Under the pieces are notes generated by a model. It was not told the DNA's origin. It worked only from the letters and a program-made list of their open reading frames with translations, and did no database searches. This document shows, piece by piece, positions 45,668 through 53,896 of a stretch of 64,000 nucleotides of DNA. This DNA comes from Bradyrhizobium cenepequi (GTDB lineage Bacteria > Pseudomonadota > Alphaproteobacteria > Rhizobiales > Xanthobacteraceae), in the NCBI RefSeq assembly GCF_020329485.1, contig NZ_JAGKJI010000001.1, positions 599,619 through 663,618 on the forward strand, written 5' to 3'. The translations under genes and the position numbers were made by a program. Numbering within the stretch: the first letter of the stretch is position 1; every line of letters starts with the position of its first letter.

Positions 45668-46894
45668 ATGGATGCCATTTCTCGTCGCAAAATGCTGGCA
45701 GCGACCGCGGCTGGAGGTCTTCTCACGACAACCGCTATCGCGCACGCTCAATCCGCAGACACGATCCCGCAGCCGCAGCGGCCAGGTCGCGGCGGCACTG
45801 ATCATGGCCCCCGCGATCTGACGCGGGACCGACAAAACCCGGATATGCTCGTGCCGCCCTCGACCGATCACGGCAGCTTGCCGAACCTGCGCTTCTCGTT
45901 TTCCGACGCGCATATGCGGCTCGAGACGGGCGGTTGGACCCGCCAGGTGACGCGCCGCGAGCTCGGCGTTGCGACGGCCCTTGCCGGTGTGAACATGCGG
46001 CTGAACGCCGGCGGCGTGCGCGAGATGCATTGGCACAAGGCTTCCGAATGGGCCTATATGCTCTACGGCACAGCCCGCATCACGGCGGTCGATGCCAACG
46101 GGCGCTACTTCGTCGATGATGTCGGTGCCGGCGACCTCTGGTTCTTCCCCTCCGGAGTTCCGCACTCCATCCAGGGCCTCGGTCCGGACGGTTGCGAATT
46201 TCTTCTCGTCTTCGACGACGGCGATTTCGATGAAGACAACACCTTCATGATCGCCGATTGGCTCAAGCGCACGCCGAACGAGGTGCTCGGCAAGAATTTT
46301 GGGATGCCGGCGTCGTTGTTCGACCATACTCCCGAGGAGAGCCAGCGCTACATTTTTCCGGCTCCCTTGCCGGGCCCGCTCAGCGGGGACAGCATTCCGG
46401 GAGCAACGCCCGTGTCGCAGAGCTTCAGCTCCCGCCTGATGGCGCAGGATCCCATCAAGACCTCGAGCGGGACGGTGCGGATCAGCGATTCGACCGTGTT
46501 TCCGGTCAACACCACGACCGCAGCGGCACTGGTCGAGGTCCATCCGGGCGGATTGCGCGAGCTGCACTGGCATCCGAACGGAGACGAGTGGCTCTATGTC
46601 ATCGAGGGGCAGGCACGCATGGGCGTATTTGCGGGGCAGGGCCAGGCGCGTACCTTCGACCTGCGAGCCGGCGATGTCGGTTACGTGCCGATCGCGATGG
46701 GCCATTATCTTGAGAACACTGGCACGAGCCCGTTGCGGTTCCTCGAGACATTCAAGAGCCCTTACTTTGTCGACTTCTCTTTGGACACGTGGATGGCACT
46801 GACTCCATCGCCACTGGTGGATGCACATCTGAACCTGGACCGACAAGTGATGGATAGTCTGCGCAAGACAAAGGCGCCGGTCGTTCCGGACTAG
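45668..46894 (+). CDS. Exported bicupin, oxalate decarboxylase family
   Basis: A 408-aa enzyme with a twin-arginine signal (ISRRKMLAATAAGGLL) cleaved near AHAQS. Two cupin domains each keep the manganese ligands: EMHWHKASEWAYMLYGTARI with the later GVPHSIQG, and ELHWHPNGDEWLYVIEGQAR with MGHYLEN. The lid region DDGDFDEDNTFMIADWL keeps a Glu where oxalate decarboxylase OxdC has its catalytic one, so decarboxylation of oxalate to formate and CO2 in the periplasm is likely. It sits alone among decayed genes. Confidence 0.88.
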   Translation: MDAISRRKMLAATAAGGLLTTTAIAHAQSADTIPQPQRPGRGGTDHGPRDLTRDRQNPDMLVPPSTDHGSLPNLRFSFSDAHMRLETGGWTRQVTRRELGVATALAGVNMRLNAGGVREMHWHKASEWAYMLYGTARITAVDANGRYFVDDVGAGDLWFFPSGVPHSIQGLGPDGCEFLLVFDDGDFDEDNTFMIADWLKRTPNEVLGKNFGMPASLFDHTPEESQRYIFPAPLPGPLSGDSIPGATPVSQSFSSRLMAQDPIKTSSGTVRISDSTVFPVNTTTAAALVEVHPGGLRELHWHPNGDEWLYVIEGQARMGVFAGQGQARTFDLRAGDVGYVPIAMGHYLENTGTSPLRFLETFKSPYFVDFSLDTWMALTPSPLVDAHLNLDRQVMDSLRKTKAPVVPD

Positions 46895-46989
46895 GGTCAA
46901 TTGTCCTCGACGGGCAGAGTGGTGCTTGATGCGCGGAACAGCAGAGAAGAAGTGCCGCGAGTGCCGGCAGTCTCAACTCCGAACATCGA

Positions 46990-47373
46990 ATGATTGGATC
47001 ACCGAACGAGACTGACGCCTGCGATTTTGCGAGGACTCTCCTCGCCATCGCAGGTCACGACCTTCGCCAACCGCTCCAGATCATCCGAAACATTCACGAT
47101 CGCCTCGGCGATGGCGCTCGGACAATATCAGAGCTGCACCTGCTCCAGCTCGGCCAAAGCGCTATCGATCGATTGACAGGACAGCTCGGAGTTCAAATTC
47201 GATTGGTGCCCACGACATTTTCCATCATGAGCGATACCGTCCTTCTCGGGACGGTTCTCCGCAACCTTGTCAGCAACGCGGTAAAGTTCACAGAACCTGG
47301 TGGCAAGGTCCTTTTGGGGTGCCGTCACGTACGGGACAGCATACGCATCGACGTATTCGACGCCGGGGCTTGA
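46990..47373 (+). pseudogene. Truncated sensor histidine kinase with internal deletion
   Basis: A 127-aa frame. The phospho-acceptor His box is AIAGHDLRQPLQIIRNIHDR, but about 35 residues that normally follow RLTGQLG are missing and the text jumps to the ATPase domain (FSIMSDTVLLGTVLRNLVSN AVKFTEPGG split here for length). It ends at DVFDAGA, just where the G1 box would begin. Without the G boxes it cannot bind ATP normally. It is the relic of a soluble hybrid kinase of a type frequent in Bradyrhizobium. Confidence 0.65.
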
Positions 47374-47377
47374 GCGG

Positions 47378-47578
47378 TCAACACTCGCGACAAAATCGAC
47401 CGGTGAACTCGACCTGGGAGCGGTCTCGAATACCCATCTCACGCAGGATTTGATCGTCGAGCGCAGTGAGCGCGCGAACTGCTCGCCTGACTTCGCGCTC
47501 GCTTTTCCATTGCGTCCACAACGAAGGCTCGCTGGAAGGGGAAGTACGGAAAGAAGACCTGTCCACGTGAGACTCCAC
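47378..47578 (-). CDS. DUF1127 family small protein
   Basis: A 66-aa basic protein. The motif WKSEREVRRAVRALTALDDQ followed by ILREMGIRDRSQVE matches DUF1127, small Arg-rich proteins of alphaproteobacteria, some of which affect RNA turnover and phosphate or C1 metabolism. The N-terminal 20 residues are Ser-rich and less typical. The gene is convergent with the kinase relic, 5 bp away. No strong ribosome site was seen. Confidence 0.5.
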   Translation of the reverse strand: MESHVDRSSFRTSPSSEPSLWTQWKSEREVRRAVRALTALDDQILREMGIRDRSQVEFTGRFCREC

Positions 47579-47640
47579 AACCTGTTGATGGGAGCAAATG
47601 TGGTTTTCATTCGTTACGGCATGATAACCCAGCGTGCAAA

Positions 47641-47741
47641 TCTGGTTACATCAGAAATGATCGGCCTGCCGACCGCGAACGCTACGAGCGCCTCGTTGCG
47701 ATCAAGCAGCGATACGACCCGCACAATTTGTTCCGCGTGAA
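47641..47741 (+). pseudogene. Remnant of the C-terminus of a berberine-bridge-type FAD oxidase
   Basis: The plus strand reads SGYIRNDRPADRERYERLVA then IKQRYDPHNLFRVNHNI. The Y-x-RL-x-x-[IL]-K-x-x-YDP-x-NLFR-x-N-x-NI ending is the hallmark of the BBE domain at the end of FAD-linked oxidases. Only this tail is present; the FAD-binding part is missing and no start is near. Confidence 0.55.
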
Positions 47742-47847
47742 CCATAACATCGCGTCAACGATCGCGAATTTCCAGGAAGCCACGGCCGTTCCCTCGGTCG
47801 ATTCCACTGCGTTTGCCGCGCAGGCATATGGACCGATCTGGCTCGAA

Positions 47848-48735
47848 TTATCCGTCCTTCATTCCCGTGATCGAGGTGCTGACCGCCCGTGGATCGCGGA
47901 GCGGCCAGCGGCCGCTTTCGGCCTGGGCCAGGAAATCGCCGACGATCCGGTTGTACTCCTCCGGTTCCTCGATATTGATCGCGTGTCCCGAATTCGGCAT
48001 CACCGCAAGCGCGGCCGAGGGAATGCTCTGCTTCATGAGAATGCCCGGCAACAGGCACGGCCAATCCTCATCGCCGGTGATGACCAACGTCGGCACGGTG
48101 ATGCGCTTCATCTCCTTGACCAGCGAATAGAGCGATGGCCGCTCCTTCTGCACCCCCTGCTGCGTATTGGCCGATCCGGTCGCCGAATGTTCGGCCAGCA
48201 TCGCCTTGAACTCGGCGTGACCGCGCGGATCCTTGTTTTGATATTGCACGCGCGTCGGCCCGTAGGCATAGCGCTCGGCGAATGCCGACATGCCCTCGCG
48301 CCGGATCATGTCGGCGATCACGTCGGCTTCAGCGCGGAACGTCTCGCGCTTGTCGGGCTCGGCGCCATAGCCGCAGCCGCCGATGCAGAGAGACAGCGCC
48401 CGCTGCTGATGACGCAGGCCGAAATGCAGCGTCGCGAAGCCGCCCATGGACAGGCCGACGATATGCGCCTGCCGCTCGCCGATATGATCGAGCACCGCGA
48501 GGATGTCGTCAGCGGCGCGTGCCTGCGAATAGGATGAAACCTGCTCGGGCACGTCCGACGGCGGGAAGCCGCGCGCGTTGAAGGCAATGGCGCGATAGCG
48601 CTTGCCGAAATGCCGCATCTGCGGTTCGTAGCTGCGCAGATCACCGGCGAATTCGTGAACGAAGATGACGGGACGGCCGGCTCCCGTTTCCTCGAAATAA
48701 AGCTGCACGCCGTCGTCCGTCGTTGCATAAGGCAT
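47848..48735 (-). CDS. Alpha/beta hydrolase
   Basis: A 295-aa hydrolase of the enol-lactonase-like type. The oxyanion region is VIFVHEFAGDLRSYEPQM, the nucleophile elbow GLSMGG (Ser near residue 95), the acid probably in VITGDEDWPCL and the His in NSGHAINIEEPEEYNRIV. No signal peptide. It is the last gene of the catabolic operon, 26 bp behind the dihydropyrimidinase. The substrate is unknown; in this context an ester, lactone or amide. Confidence 0.88.
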   Translation of the reverse strand: MPYATTDDGVQLYFEETGAGRPVIFVHEFAGDLRSYEPQMRHFGKRYRAIAFNARGFPPSDVPEQVSSYSQARAADDILAVLDHIGERQAHIVGLSMGGFATLHFGLRHQQRALSLCIGGCGYGAEPDKRETFRAEADVIADMIRREGMSAFAERYAYGPTRVQYQNKDPRGHAEFKAMLAEHSATGSANTQQGVQKERPSLYSLVKEMKRITVPTLVITGDEDWPCLLPGILMKQSIPSAALAVMPNSGHAINIEEPEEYNRIVGDFLAQAESGRWPLRDPRAVSTSITGMKDG

Positions 48736-48761
48736 GTTGATCTCCCGCCGTCAGATCGAGA

Positions 48762-50177
48762 CTAAGATGTGAAATTTGCTGCCGCCGCCGGCTTGCTCCG
48801 CGGCAGGTAGGTGCCATGGCCCTTGGCCCCGACCAGGACGCCATCATCGACCACCACGCGCCCGCGCACCATCGTCAGCACCGGCCAGCCCGTGACCTCG
48901 AGCCCCTCATAGGGCGTGTAGTCAGCACCGTCATGGATAAGCTCATGGCGGATCGCGACCTTGCGCTTCGGATCCCACAGCGCCATGTCGGCGTCCGATC
49001 CCACCGCGATCGTGCCCTTGCGCGGGTAGAGGCCGTAGATTTTTGCGTGATTGGTCGCGCTGAACGCGACGAAATCGTTGAGGTCGATGCGGCCCTTCAC
49101 CACGCCTTCCGAGAACAGGATCGGCAGCCGCGTCGCGACACCGGGAATGCCGTTCGGCACCCAGCGGAAACTGGTGCGGCCCTTGGGCACGAGCTTTCCT
49201 TGCGGGTCGTCATAGCGGAACGGACAATGGTCGGACGAGAACACGGAGAACACCTTTTGCTGCAGGCCTTCCCAGCACGCCTGCTGGCTTGCGAGGTCGC
49301 GCGGCGGCGGCGAGCACACGTACTTGGCGCCTTCCATGTTGAGCTGTTCCAGATCGGTCTCGGTCAGGACCAGGTATTGCGGGCAGGTCTCGCCCATCAC
49401 CTTCAGCCCGCGTTGCCGGGCGCGGCGAATCTCCTCCATCGCGCCGCGGTTCGACACGTGCACGATCATGATCGGCACGTCGACGAGTTCGGCCAGCGAG
49501 ATGGCGCGGTGCGTGGCCTCGCGCTCGACCGGAATCGGCCGCGAGGTCGCATGAAAGCGCGGCGCGGTGTTGCCGGCGCGCTCGAGACGATCGGTGAGGA
49601 AGCGGATGGCGTCGAAATTTTCCGCATGCACCATCAGCGTCGCGCCGGTCTCGCGCGCAACCGACATGGTTTCGAGCAGCTCGCGGTCGGACAGCGCCAG
49701 CCCCTCATAGGTCATGAACACCTTGAGCGAGGTGTAGCCATCCTCCACCAGCGCCGGCAGTTCCTGGCCGAGCACCTGCTCGGTCGGGTCGGTGACGATG
49801 AGGTGAAAGGCGACATCGACATGACATTCGCCGTCCGCCAGCGCGTGGTAGCGCCGCAATGCCTCGCGCAGCGTCTGGCCTTTCTCCTGCAGGCAGAACG
49901 GCAGCACGGTGGTGTTGCCGCCGAACGCCGCCGAGCGCGTGCCGCTGGCAAAGCCGTCGGCCATGACGATGCCATCGCCGGATGGCTGGGCAAAATGGAC
50001 GTGGCTGTCGATGCCGCCGGGCAGCACGAGGCGATCGGTGGCATCAATGATCGTCTCCGCCGCGCCGAGATCGTGCCCCAGGGCAGCGATCTTGCCGTCT
50101 TGAATTCCGACGTCGCAGGCAAAGGTGTCGGCGGCGGTCGCAACGGTGCCGCCGCGGATGATGGTGTCGAACGGCAT
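48762..50177 (-). CDS. Dihydropyrimidinase / hydantoinase family amidohydrolase
   Basis: A 471-aa metal-dependent cyclic amidase. Metal ligands are visible: GGIDSHVHF, the carbamylated Lys in YTSLKVFMTYEG, the His in MVHAEN, the His in IMIVHVSNRGA and the Asp in SSDHCPFRY. It opens cyclic amides such as dihydrouracil or hydantoins. The start overlaps the racemase stop (ATGA) with GGAGG upstream. The racemase and hydrolase around it suggest a hydantoin-like substrate rather than pyrimidine salvage. Confidence 0.93.
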   Translation of the reverse strand: MPFDTIIRGGTVATAADTFACDVGIQDGKIAALGHDLGAAETIIDATDRLVLPGGIDSHVHFAQPSGDGIVMADGFASGTRSAAFGGNTTVLPFCLQEKGQTLREALRRYHALADGECHVDVAFHLIVTDPTEQVLGQELPALVEDGYTSLKVFMTYEGLALSDRELLETMSVARETGATLMVHAENFDAIRFLTDRLERAGNTAPRFHATSRPIPVEREATHRAISLAELVDVPIMIVHVSNRGAMEEIRRARQRGLKVMGETCPQYLVLTETDLEQLNMEGAKYVCSPPPRDLASQQACWEGLQQKVFSVFSSDHCPFRYDDPQGKLVPKGRTSFRWVPNGIPGVATRLPILFSEGVVKGRIDLNDFVAFSATNHAKIYGLYPRKGTIAVGSDADMALWDPKRKVAIRHELIHDGADYTPYEGLEVTGWPVLTMVRGRVVVDDGVLVGAKGHGTYLPRSKPAAAANFTS

Positions 50178-50950
50178 CAGCTGGATCCTCCTTCGGCATC
50201 ATGTCGCTGCCGATGCTCGATGACCGCGCCCAGCGGCTCCGCCAGCCCCATGGTCGCCTTGGCATCGGGGCGGCGGAACGTTCCGGCGATGGGCTTGCGC
50301 AGCTTCAGGACTGCGAGCGTCTCGGCCTGCCGCACCGCCGCCGCGATCGGATCGATCGCCGGAACCGGAATGCGATGGCTGACTTTCGCGGCAAGGCCGG
50401 CCAGCGGCGCGCCGGAAAGAATGACGACATCGGCGCCATCCTGTTCGACGGCGCGGTTCGCGAGCGTCACCAGCATGTCTTCCTTCTCGGCCTGGACGTC
50501 GGCGATGGATCGGAAGCCATCGTCGAGCGTCCGTATACCGGCGCAACGTGCGGAAAGACCGTGCATGGCAACGCATTCCTGGTACCAGGGCGCGAGCGCG
50601 CGGGCGAACGTCACGATGGAAAAGCGCTGGCCCACCATGCAGGCGGTCAGCATCGCCGCTTCGGCAAGACCTACCACTGGAATATCGAACAGTTCGCGCG
50701 CCCCGAACAGGCCGGGGTCGCCGAAGGCGGCAATGATCGCGGCATCGACACCGGGGCTGGCCTCAGCCAGCATGTCCAGCGCGATGGCGCCGCCGATCTG
50801 GGCCTCGGCCCGGGTCGCGATATAGGGCACGCCACGGCTGGCCGTCATCGTCACCAGCTCGGTGCCGGGCGAGGCGACTTGCGCGCCGGCCGCATGCAGC
50901 AGGTCGGTCACCGCTGACGTGGTGTTGGGATTGAGCAGCAGGATCTTCAC
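50177..50950 (-). CDS. Asp/Glu/hydantoin racemase family protein lacking both catalytic cysteines
   Basis: A 257-aa protein of the family that racemises hydantoins or allantoin. The N-terminus ILLLNPNTTSAVTDLL is typical. In active racemases the first Cys stands in ACFGDPGL; here it is IIAAFGDPGL. The second stands in LGCAGM; here the text is VILSGAPLAGLAAKV. Both Cys are therefore replaced, by Ala and Gly, while the fold motifs remain. It may be a lyase, isomerase or binding protein of a different mechanism. Overlaps GntR and dihydropyrimidinase genes. Confidence 0.85.
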   Translation of the reverse strand: MKILLLNPNTTSAVTDLLHAAGAQVASPGTELVTMTASRGVPYIATRAEAQIGGAIALDMLAEASPGVDAAIIAAFGDPGLFGARELFDIPVVGLAEAAMLTACMVGQRFSIVTFARALAPWYQECVAMHGLSARCAGIRTLDDGFRSIADVQAEKEDMLVTLANRAVEQDGADVVILSGAPLAGLAAKVSHRIPVPAIDPIAAAVRQAETLAVLKLRKPIAGTFRRPDAKATMGLAEPLGAVIEHRQRHDAEGGSS

Positions 50951-51741
50951 GGCCCGGCCTTTCTCGCTATGTGGCGCATGTTGGGTCGAGCCTTCGCGGT
51001 GCTGGCATCGTCCGCATCGGAGTCCAGCGTGGCGGCCATGATCTCGCCGGTGCGGCGGACATGATGGCCAAGCAACTGTCCGGCGCGGTCGGCGTCACCG
51101 GCCTTCAGCGCGGCCAGAATGTCCTGATGCTCGCGCACCGATTCGTCCCATCGCCCATGGACTGCCAGTGCGAAGAAGCGCGCGCGTTCCACCCGTGCCA
51201 GCAGGATATCATGCGTGGCTTTCAACACTGCATTGCGGGCGAAGCCGACGATGGCGCTGTGAATCTGCTGGTTGACCTCGAAATATTCGCGCAGCTCGCC
51301 GCGGTCGTGGTGCAATTCGATCCGCTCCTGCAGCGCCTGCAGTCGCTCCACGTCGCGCTCAACCATTCGCGTCGCGGCAAGCTCGGCGGCGCACCGCTCG
51401 ATACCGCTCACCGCCTCGAACAGCTCGGTCAATTCATCGCGGCGAAACGGCGCCACCACGGCGCTGCGGTTGAGGCGCAGTTCGACCAGACCTTCGGCCG
51501 CCAATTGCTTCAGCGCTTCGCGCAGCGGCGTGCGCGAGATGCCGAGCGCCTCGGACAGATCGCCTTCGAGCAATTGCTCGCCAGGCTTCAGATCGCCGCG
51601 CACGATCAGCGTGCGAAGCCGCGTCGCGGCCTGCTCATGCAGGCCGGTGCGCGGCACGCGCAACCGTCGCCGTTGCAGCGCGGTGACGCCGCGGCGCGAT
51701 TTAGCCTCTTTCCTGGTCTTGGTCGCTTTGGTCTCAGTCAC
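50947..51741 (-). CDS. GntR family regulator (FCD ligand domain)
   Basis: A 264-aa regulator. The winged helix (LRTLIVRGDLKPGEQLLEGD, LSEALGISRTPLREALKQLA) is followed by an FCD domain with probable metal-binding His residues (NQQIHSAIVGF, REHQDILAAL, LLGHHVRRTGE). The first 30 residues are basic. It lies in the middle of the operon it most likely controls. The ligand is probably the pathway substrate. Confidence 0.92.
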   Translation of the reverse strand: MTETKATKTRKEAKSRRGVTALQRRRLRVPRTGLHEQAATRLRTLIVRGDLKPGEQLLEGDLSEALGISRTPLREALKQLAAEGLVELRLNRSAVVAPFRRDELTELFEAVSGIERCAAELAATRMVERDVERLQALQERIELHHDRGELREYFEVNQQIHSAIVGFARNAVLKATHDILLARVERARFFALAVHGRWDESVREHQDILAALKAGDADRAGQLLGHHVRRTGEIMAATLDSDADDASTAKARPNMRHIARKAGP

Positions 51742-51798
51742 GGTCAGTTTTCGTTCCGGTCATGAATCTTCGCACCTTCAAGTGTCCCGTGGAGGGCG

Positions 51799-52548
51799 TC
51801 AATAAGCTTGGCTGTGGCCCTCAATCGGGATTTGAAACAGGCGGCCCCAGCCGCGAATGCACGACGGATCAACGCCGGTTGCGGCCAGGCATGCCCACAG
51901 GGTCACTGCGATCGAATCGAACACCGGGACACCGAGCATCGCCTCGAGTTGCGCGGCGGCGCTGGCGCCCCGCATGTTGGTGCAGACCACCGCGACCGCG
52001 TCGCAGCCCTCGCGTGCGACCTCTTCGATCAATGCCGCCACCTCGCTCTCCGGCACGTCCGCGAAGGAAAAATTGTCCTGCAGCGAAAGGTGGCGTTCGG
52101 CGACGCAGTGCAAGCCTTCGGAGGCCCAGTTGGCGATGATCTTGTCCTGCACGTCGCGGCGATAGGGCGTCACCAGTCCGATGCGATCCATCCTGCGGCG
52201 CCGGAACAGATCGCGGTAGGCGAGCACGGTGGTGCGGGCCTTGATGCCGGTCGCGGCCGTGATCCGTTCGCATAATTGCTCGTCGCGCTCGAAGCCGAGC
52301 CAGCTCGCCGATGTTCCGTTCCAGGCAATGACGTCCACTTTCGCATGGGCCAGCAGCTCGGCAGCCCGCAGGATCTCGCTGTCGTCGAACTGGCGGAGCG
52401 CGGATTCGGACAGCGCGATTTCGGTCACCTTGAAGCGCGAGAAATGCGCCGAGACATCTGCGATACCGGCCAGCATCGCATAGGTGATCGGTTCCAGCGC
52501 GGTGTTGGACGAAGGGGTCAGCATGCCGAGCCGGACCGGACTAGTCAT
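51799..52548 (-). CDS. Maleate isomerase / arylmalonate decarboxylase family protein
   Basis: A 249-aa protein of the Asp/Glu racemase superfamily. The start VRLGMLTPSSNTALEPITYA and the second Cys in AVAVVCTNMRGA are clear. The first Cys of two-base racemases and maleate isomerase is replaced (VIAWNGTSASWLGFE), which leaves a single Cys as in arylmalonate decarboxylase. Maleate cis-trans isomerisation or decarboxylation of a substituted malonate are both possible. It lies 57 bp ahead of gntR. Confidence 0.82.
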   Translation of the reverse strand: MTSPVRLGMLTPSSNTALEPITYAMLAGIADVSAHFSRFKVTEIALSESALRQFDDSEILRAAELLAHAKVDVIAWNGTSASWLGFERDEQLCERITAATGIKARTTVLAYRDLFRRRRMDRIGLVTPYRRDVQDKIIANWASEGLHCVAERHLSLQDNFSFADVPESEVAALIEEVAREGCDAVAVVCTNMRGASAAAQLEAMLGVPVFDSIAVTLWACLAATGVDPSCIRGWGRLFQIPIEGHSQAY

Positions 52549-52591
52549 GTTGCAGCCTCAAAGATACGCGGCCATCCGCCGATCAGCGTGT

Positions 52592-53896
52592 CTAAACCGG
52601 CAATTTGCGGCTGTAGTCGATCAGCGTCGAGCAGATCAGTAACGCAACGCCGGCCGCAGCGAAGAACATCAGGGCCAGGAAGTAGGAGCCGGTGGCCTGG
52701 ACGATCAAGCCGACGACCAGCGGCGTCATGATGCCGGCAATATTGCCGCCGAGATTCATGCAACCACCGAGAAAGCCCGATTTGTCGCGTCCCGCAAGCG
52801 CGGAAGGAATCGCCCAGTACATCCCGCACCAGCGCAGGAAGAACAACGTGGAGGACAGCAGCACCACGACCGTCACGGGGTCGCGCACATAGGCCACCAG
52901 GAAAATCGATACCGTCGCCATGATCGCGGCAATGCCGAACAGGGTGCGGAATACCAGGTTCGGCGCGCCGCCGCGGCTGCGCCAGTGGTCGCCGATCCAG
53001 CCGCCGACCAGTTCGCCGACGAAGCCGGCGAAGAAGATGATGAAGGATGCGCCGCCGAGCACCTTGATGTCGAAATTGTGCACCTTGAACAGGTAAGTCG
53101 GCATCCACGTCAACAGGCCATAGAAGGTGGTGTTGAAGAACATCCAGCCCAGGCACATGCACCATACCGAACGGAAGCGGAAATAGGCGATCCAGCTTCC
53201 GCCGGAGGAGGGCGGCGTGGCGGCGTCTTCCAGCTCATGCGCTTGTTCGAGGTAGCGCGCTTCGGCTTCATTGACCGACGGGTGCTGCCGCGGATGGTTG
53301 CGGATGTAGTACCATGCCCACAAGCCGCACAGCATCGTGCCGACGCCGGCGATGACAAAGGCGATGCGCCAGGAATCGAAGATCGCGATCAACCACGCGA
53401 TCACGATCGAGCCGAGCGCTGCGCCGAGCGGCGCGCCTCCGTCGAGCAGCGTCGCGCCACGCCCGCGCTCGTTCTGCGTCATCCAGATGGCGTTGAGCTT
53501 GCCGCCCGCTGGATAGATTGGCGCTTCCGATGCGCCCAGTCCAAGCCGCGTCAGCAGCAACACCCACCAGTTGGTGGCCACTGCGGCGATCGCCTGGAAA
53601 GCGCCCCAGAAGATCGTCGCCAGCGCGATCACGATCCGCGGTTTGTAATGGTCGGCGAGCAGGCCGCCGGGAATCTGCATGGCGGCGTAGGTCCAGAAGA
53701 ACGAACTCAGGATCAGGCCCTGCATCGCCGGATCGATGTCGAACTCCTTGGAGATCAGCGGCATCGCGACCGAGAGCGAGGCGCGATCGATGTAGTTGAT
53801 CGAGATCAGGAACAGCATCAGCAGGAAGATATTCCAGCGCACGCCGGTTGGCCTGATGGCGCCTGTCGCGCCGATAGCGGACACCTGATCGCTCAT
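52592..53896 (-). CDS. MFS transporter, ACS (organic anion symporter) type
   Basis: A 434-aa transporter with about 12 membrane segments. The ACS hallmark ISINYIDRASLSVAMPLISK is at the N-terminus, the inter-domain loop holds RNHPRQHPSVNEAEARYLEQ, a frequent feature of glucarate/phthalate-type carriers, and the first loop has the ADHYKPR sugar-porter-like motif. The start at 53896 is set by an excellent GGAGG site; the frame is open from 53950. As the first gene of the operon it probably imports the anionic substrate. Confidence 0.92.
   Translation of the reverse strand: MSDQVSAIGATGAIRPTGVRWNIFLLMLFLISINYIDRASLSVAMPLISKEFDIDPAMQGLILSSFFWTYAAMQIPGGLLADHYKPRIVIALATIFWGAFQAIAAVATNWWVLLLTRLGLGASEAPIYPAGGKLNAIWMTQNERGRGATLLDGGAPLGAALGSIVIAWLIAIFDSWRIAFVIAGVGTMLCGLWAWYYIRNHPRQHPSVNEAEARYLEQAHELEDAATPPSSGGSWIAYFRFRSVWCMCLGWMFFNTTFYGLLTWMPTYLFKVHNFDIKVLGGASFIIFFAGFVGELVGGWIGDHWRSRGGAPNLVFRTLFGIAAIMATVSIFLVAYVRDPVTVVVLLSSTLFFLRWCGMYWAIPSALAGRDKSGFLGGCMNLGGNIAGIMTPLVVGLIVQATGSYFLALMFFAAAGVALLICSTLIDYSRKLPV

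Noticed and set aside
45608..46900. 430-codon open frame antisense to the bicupin gene
   Set aside because: No family resemblance; the plus strand has a Tat signal and two complete cupin domains.
48816..50825. Very long open frame (669 codons) on the plus strand opposite the dihydropyrimidinase and racemase genes
   Set aside because: It mirrors the codon bias of the real minus-strand genes, has a composition rich in His, Arg and Gln, and shows no domain; the opposite strand carries full enzyme families with catalytic motifs.
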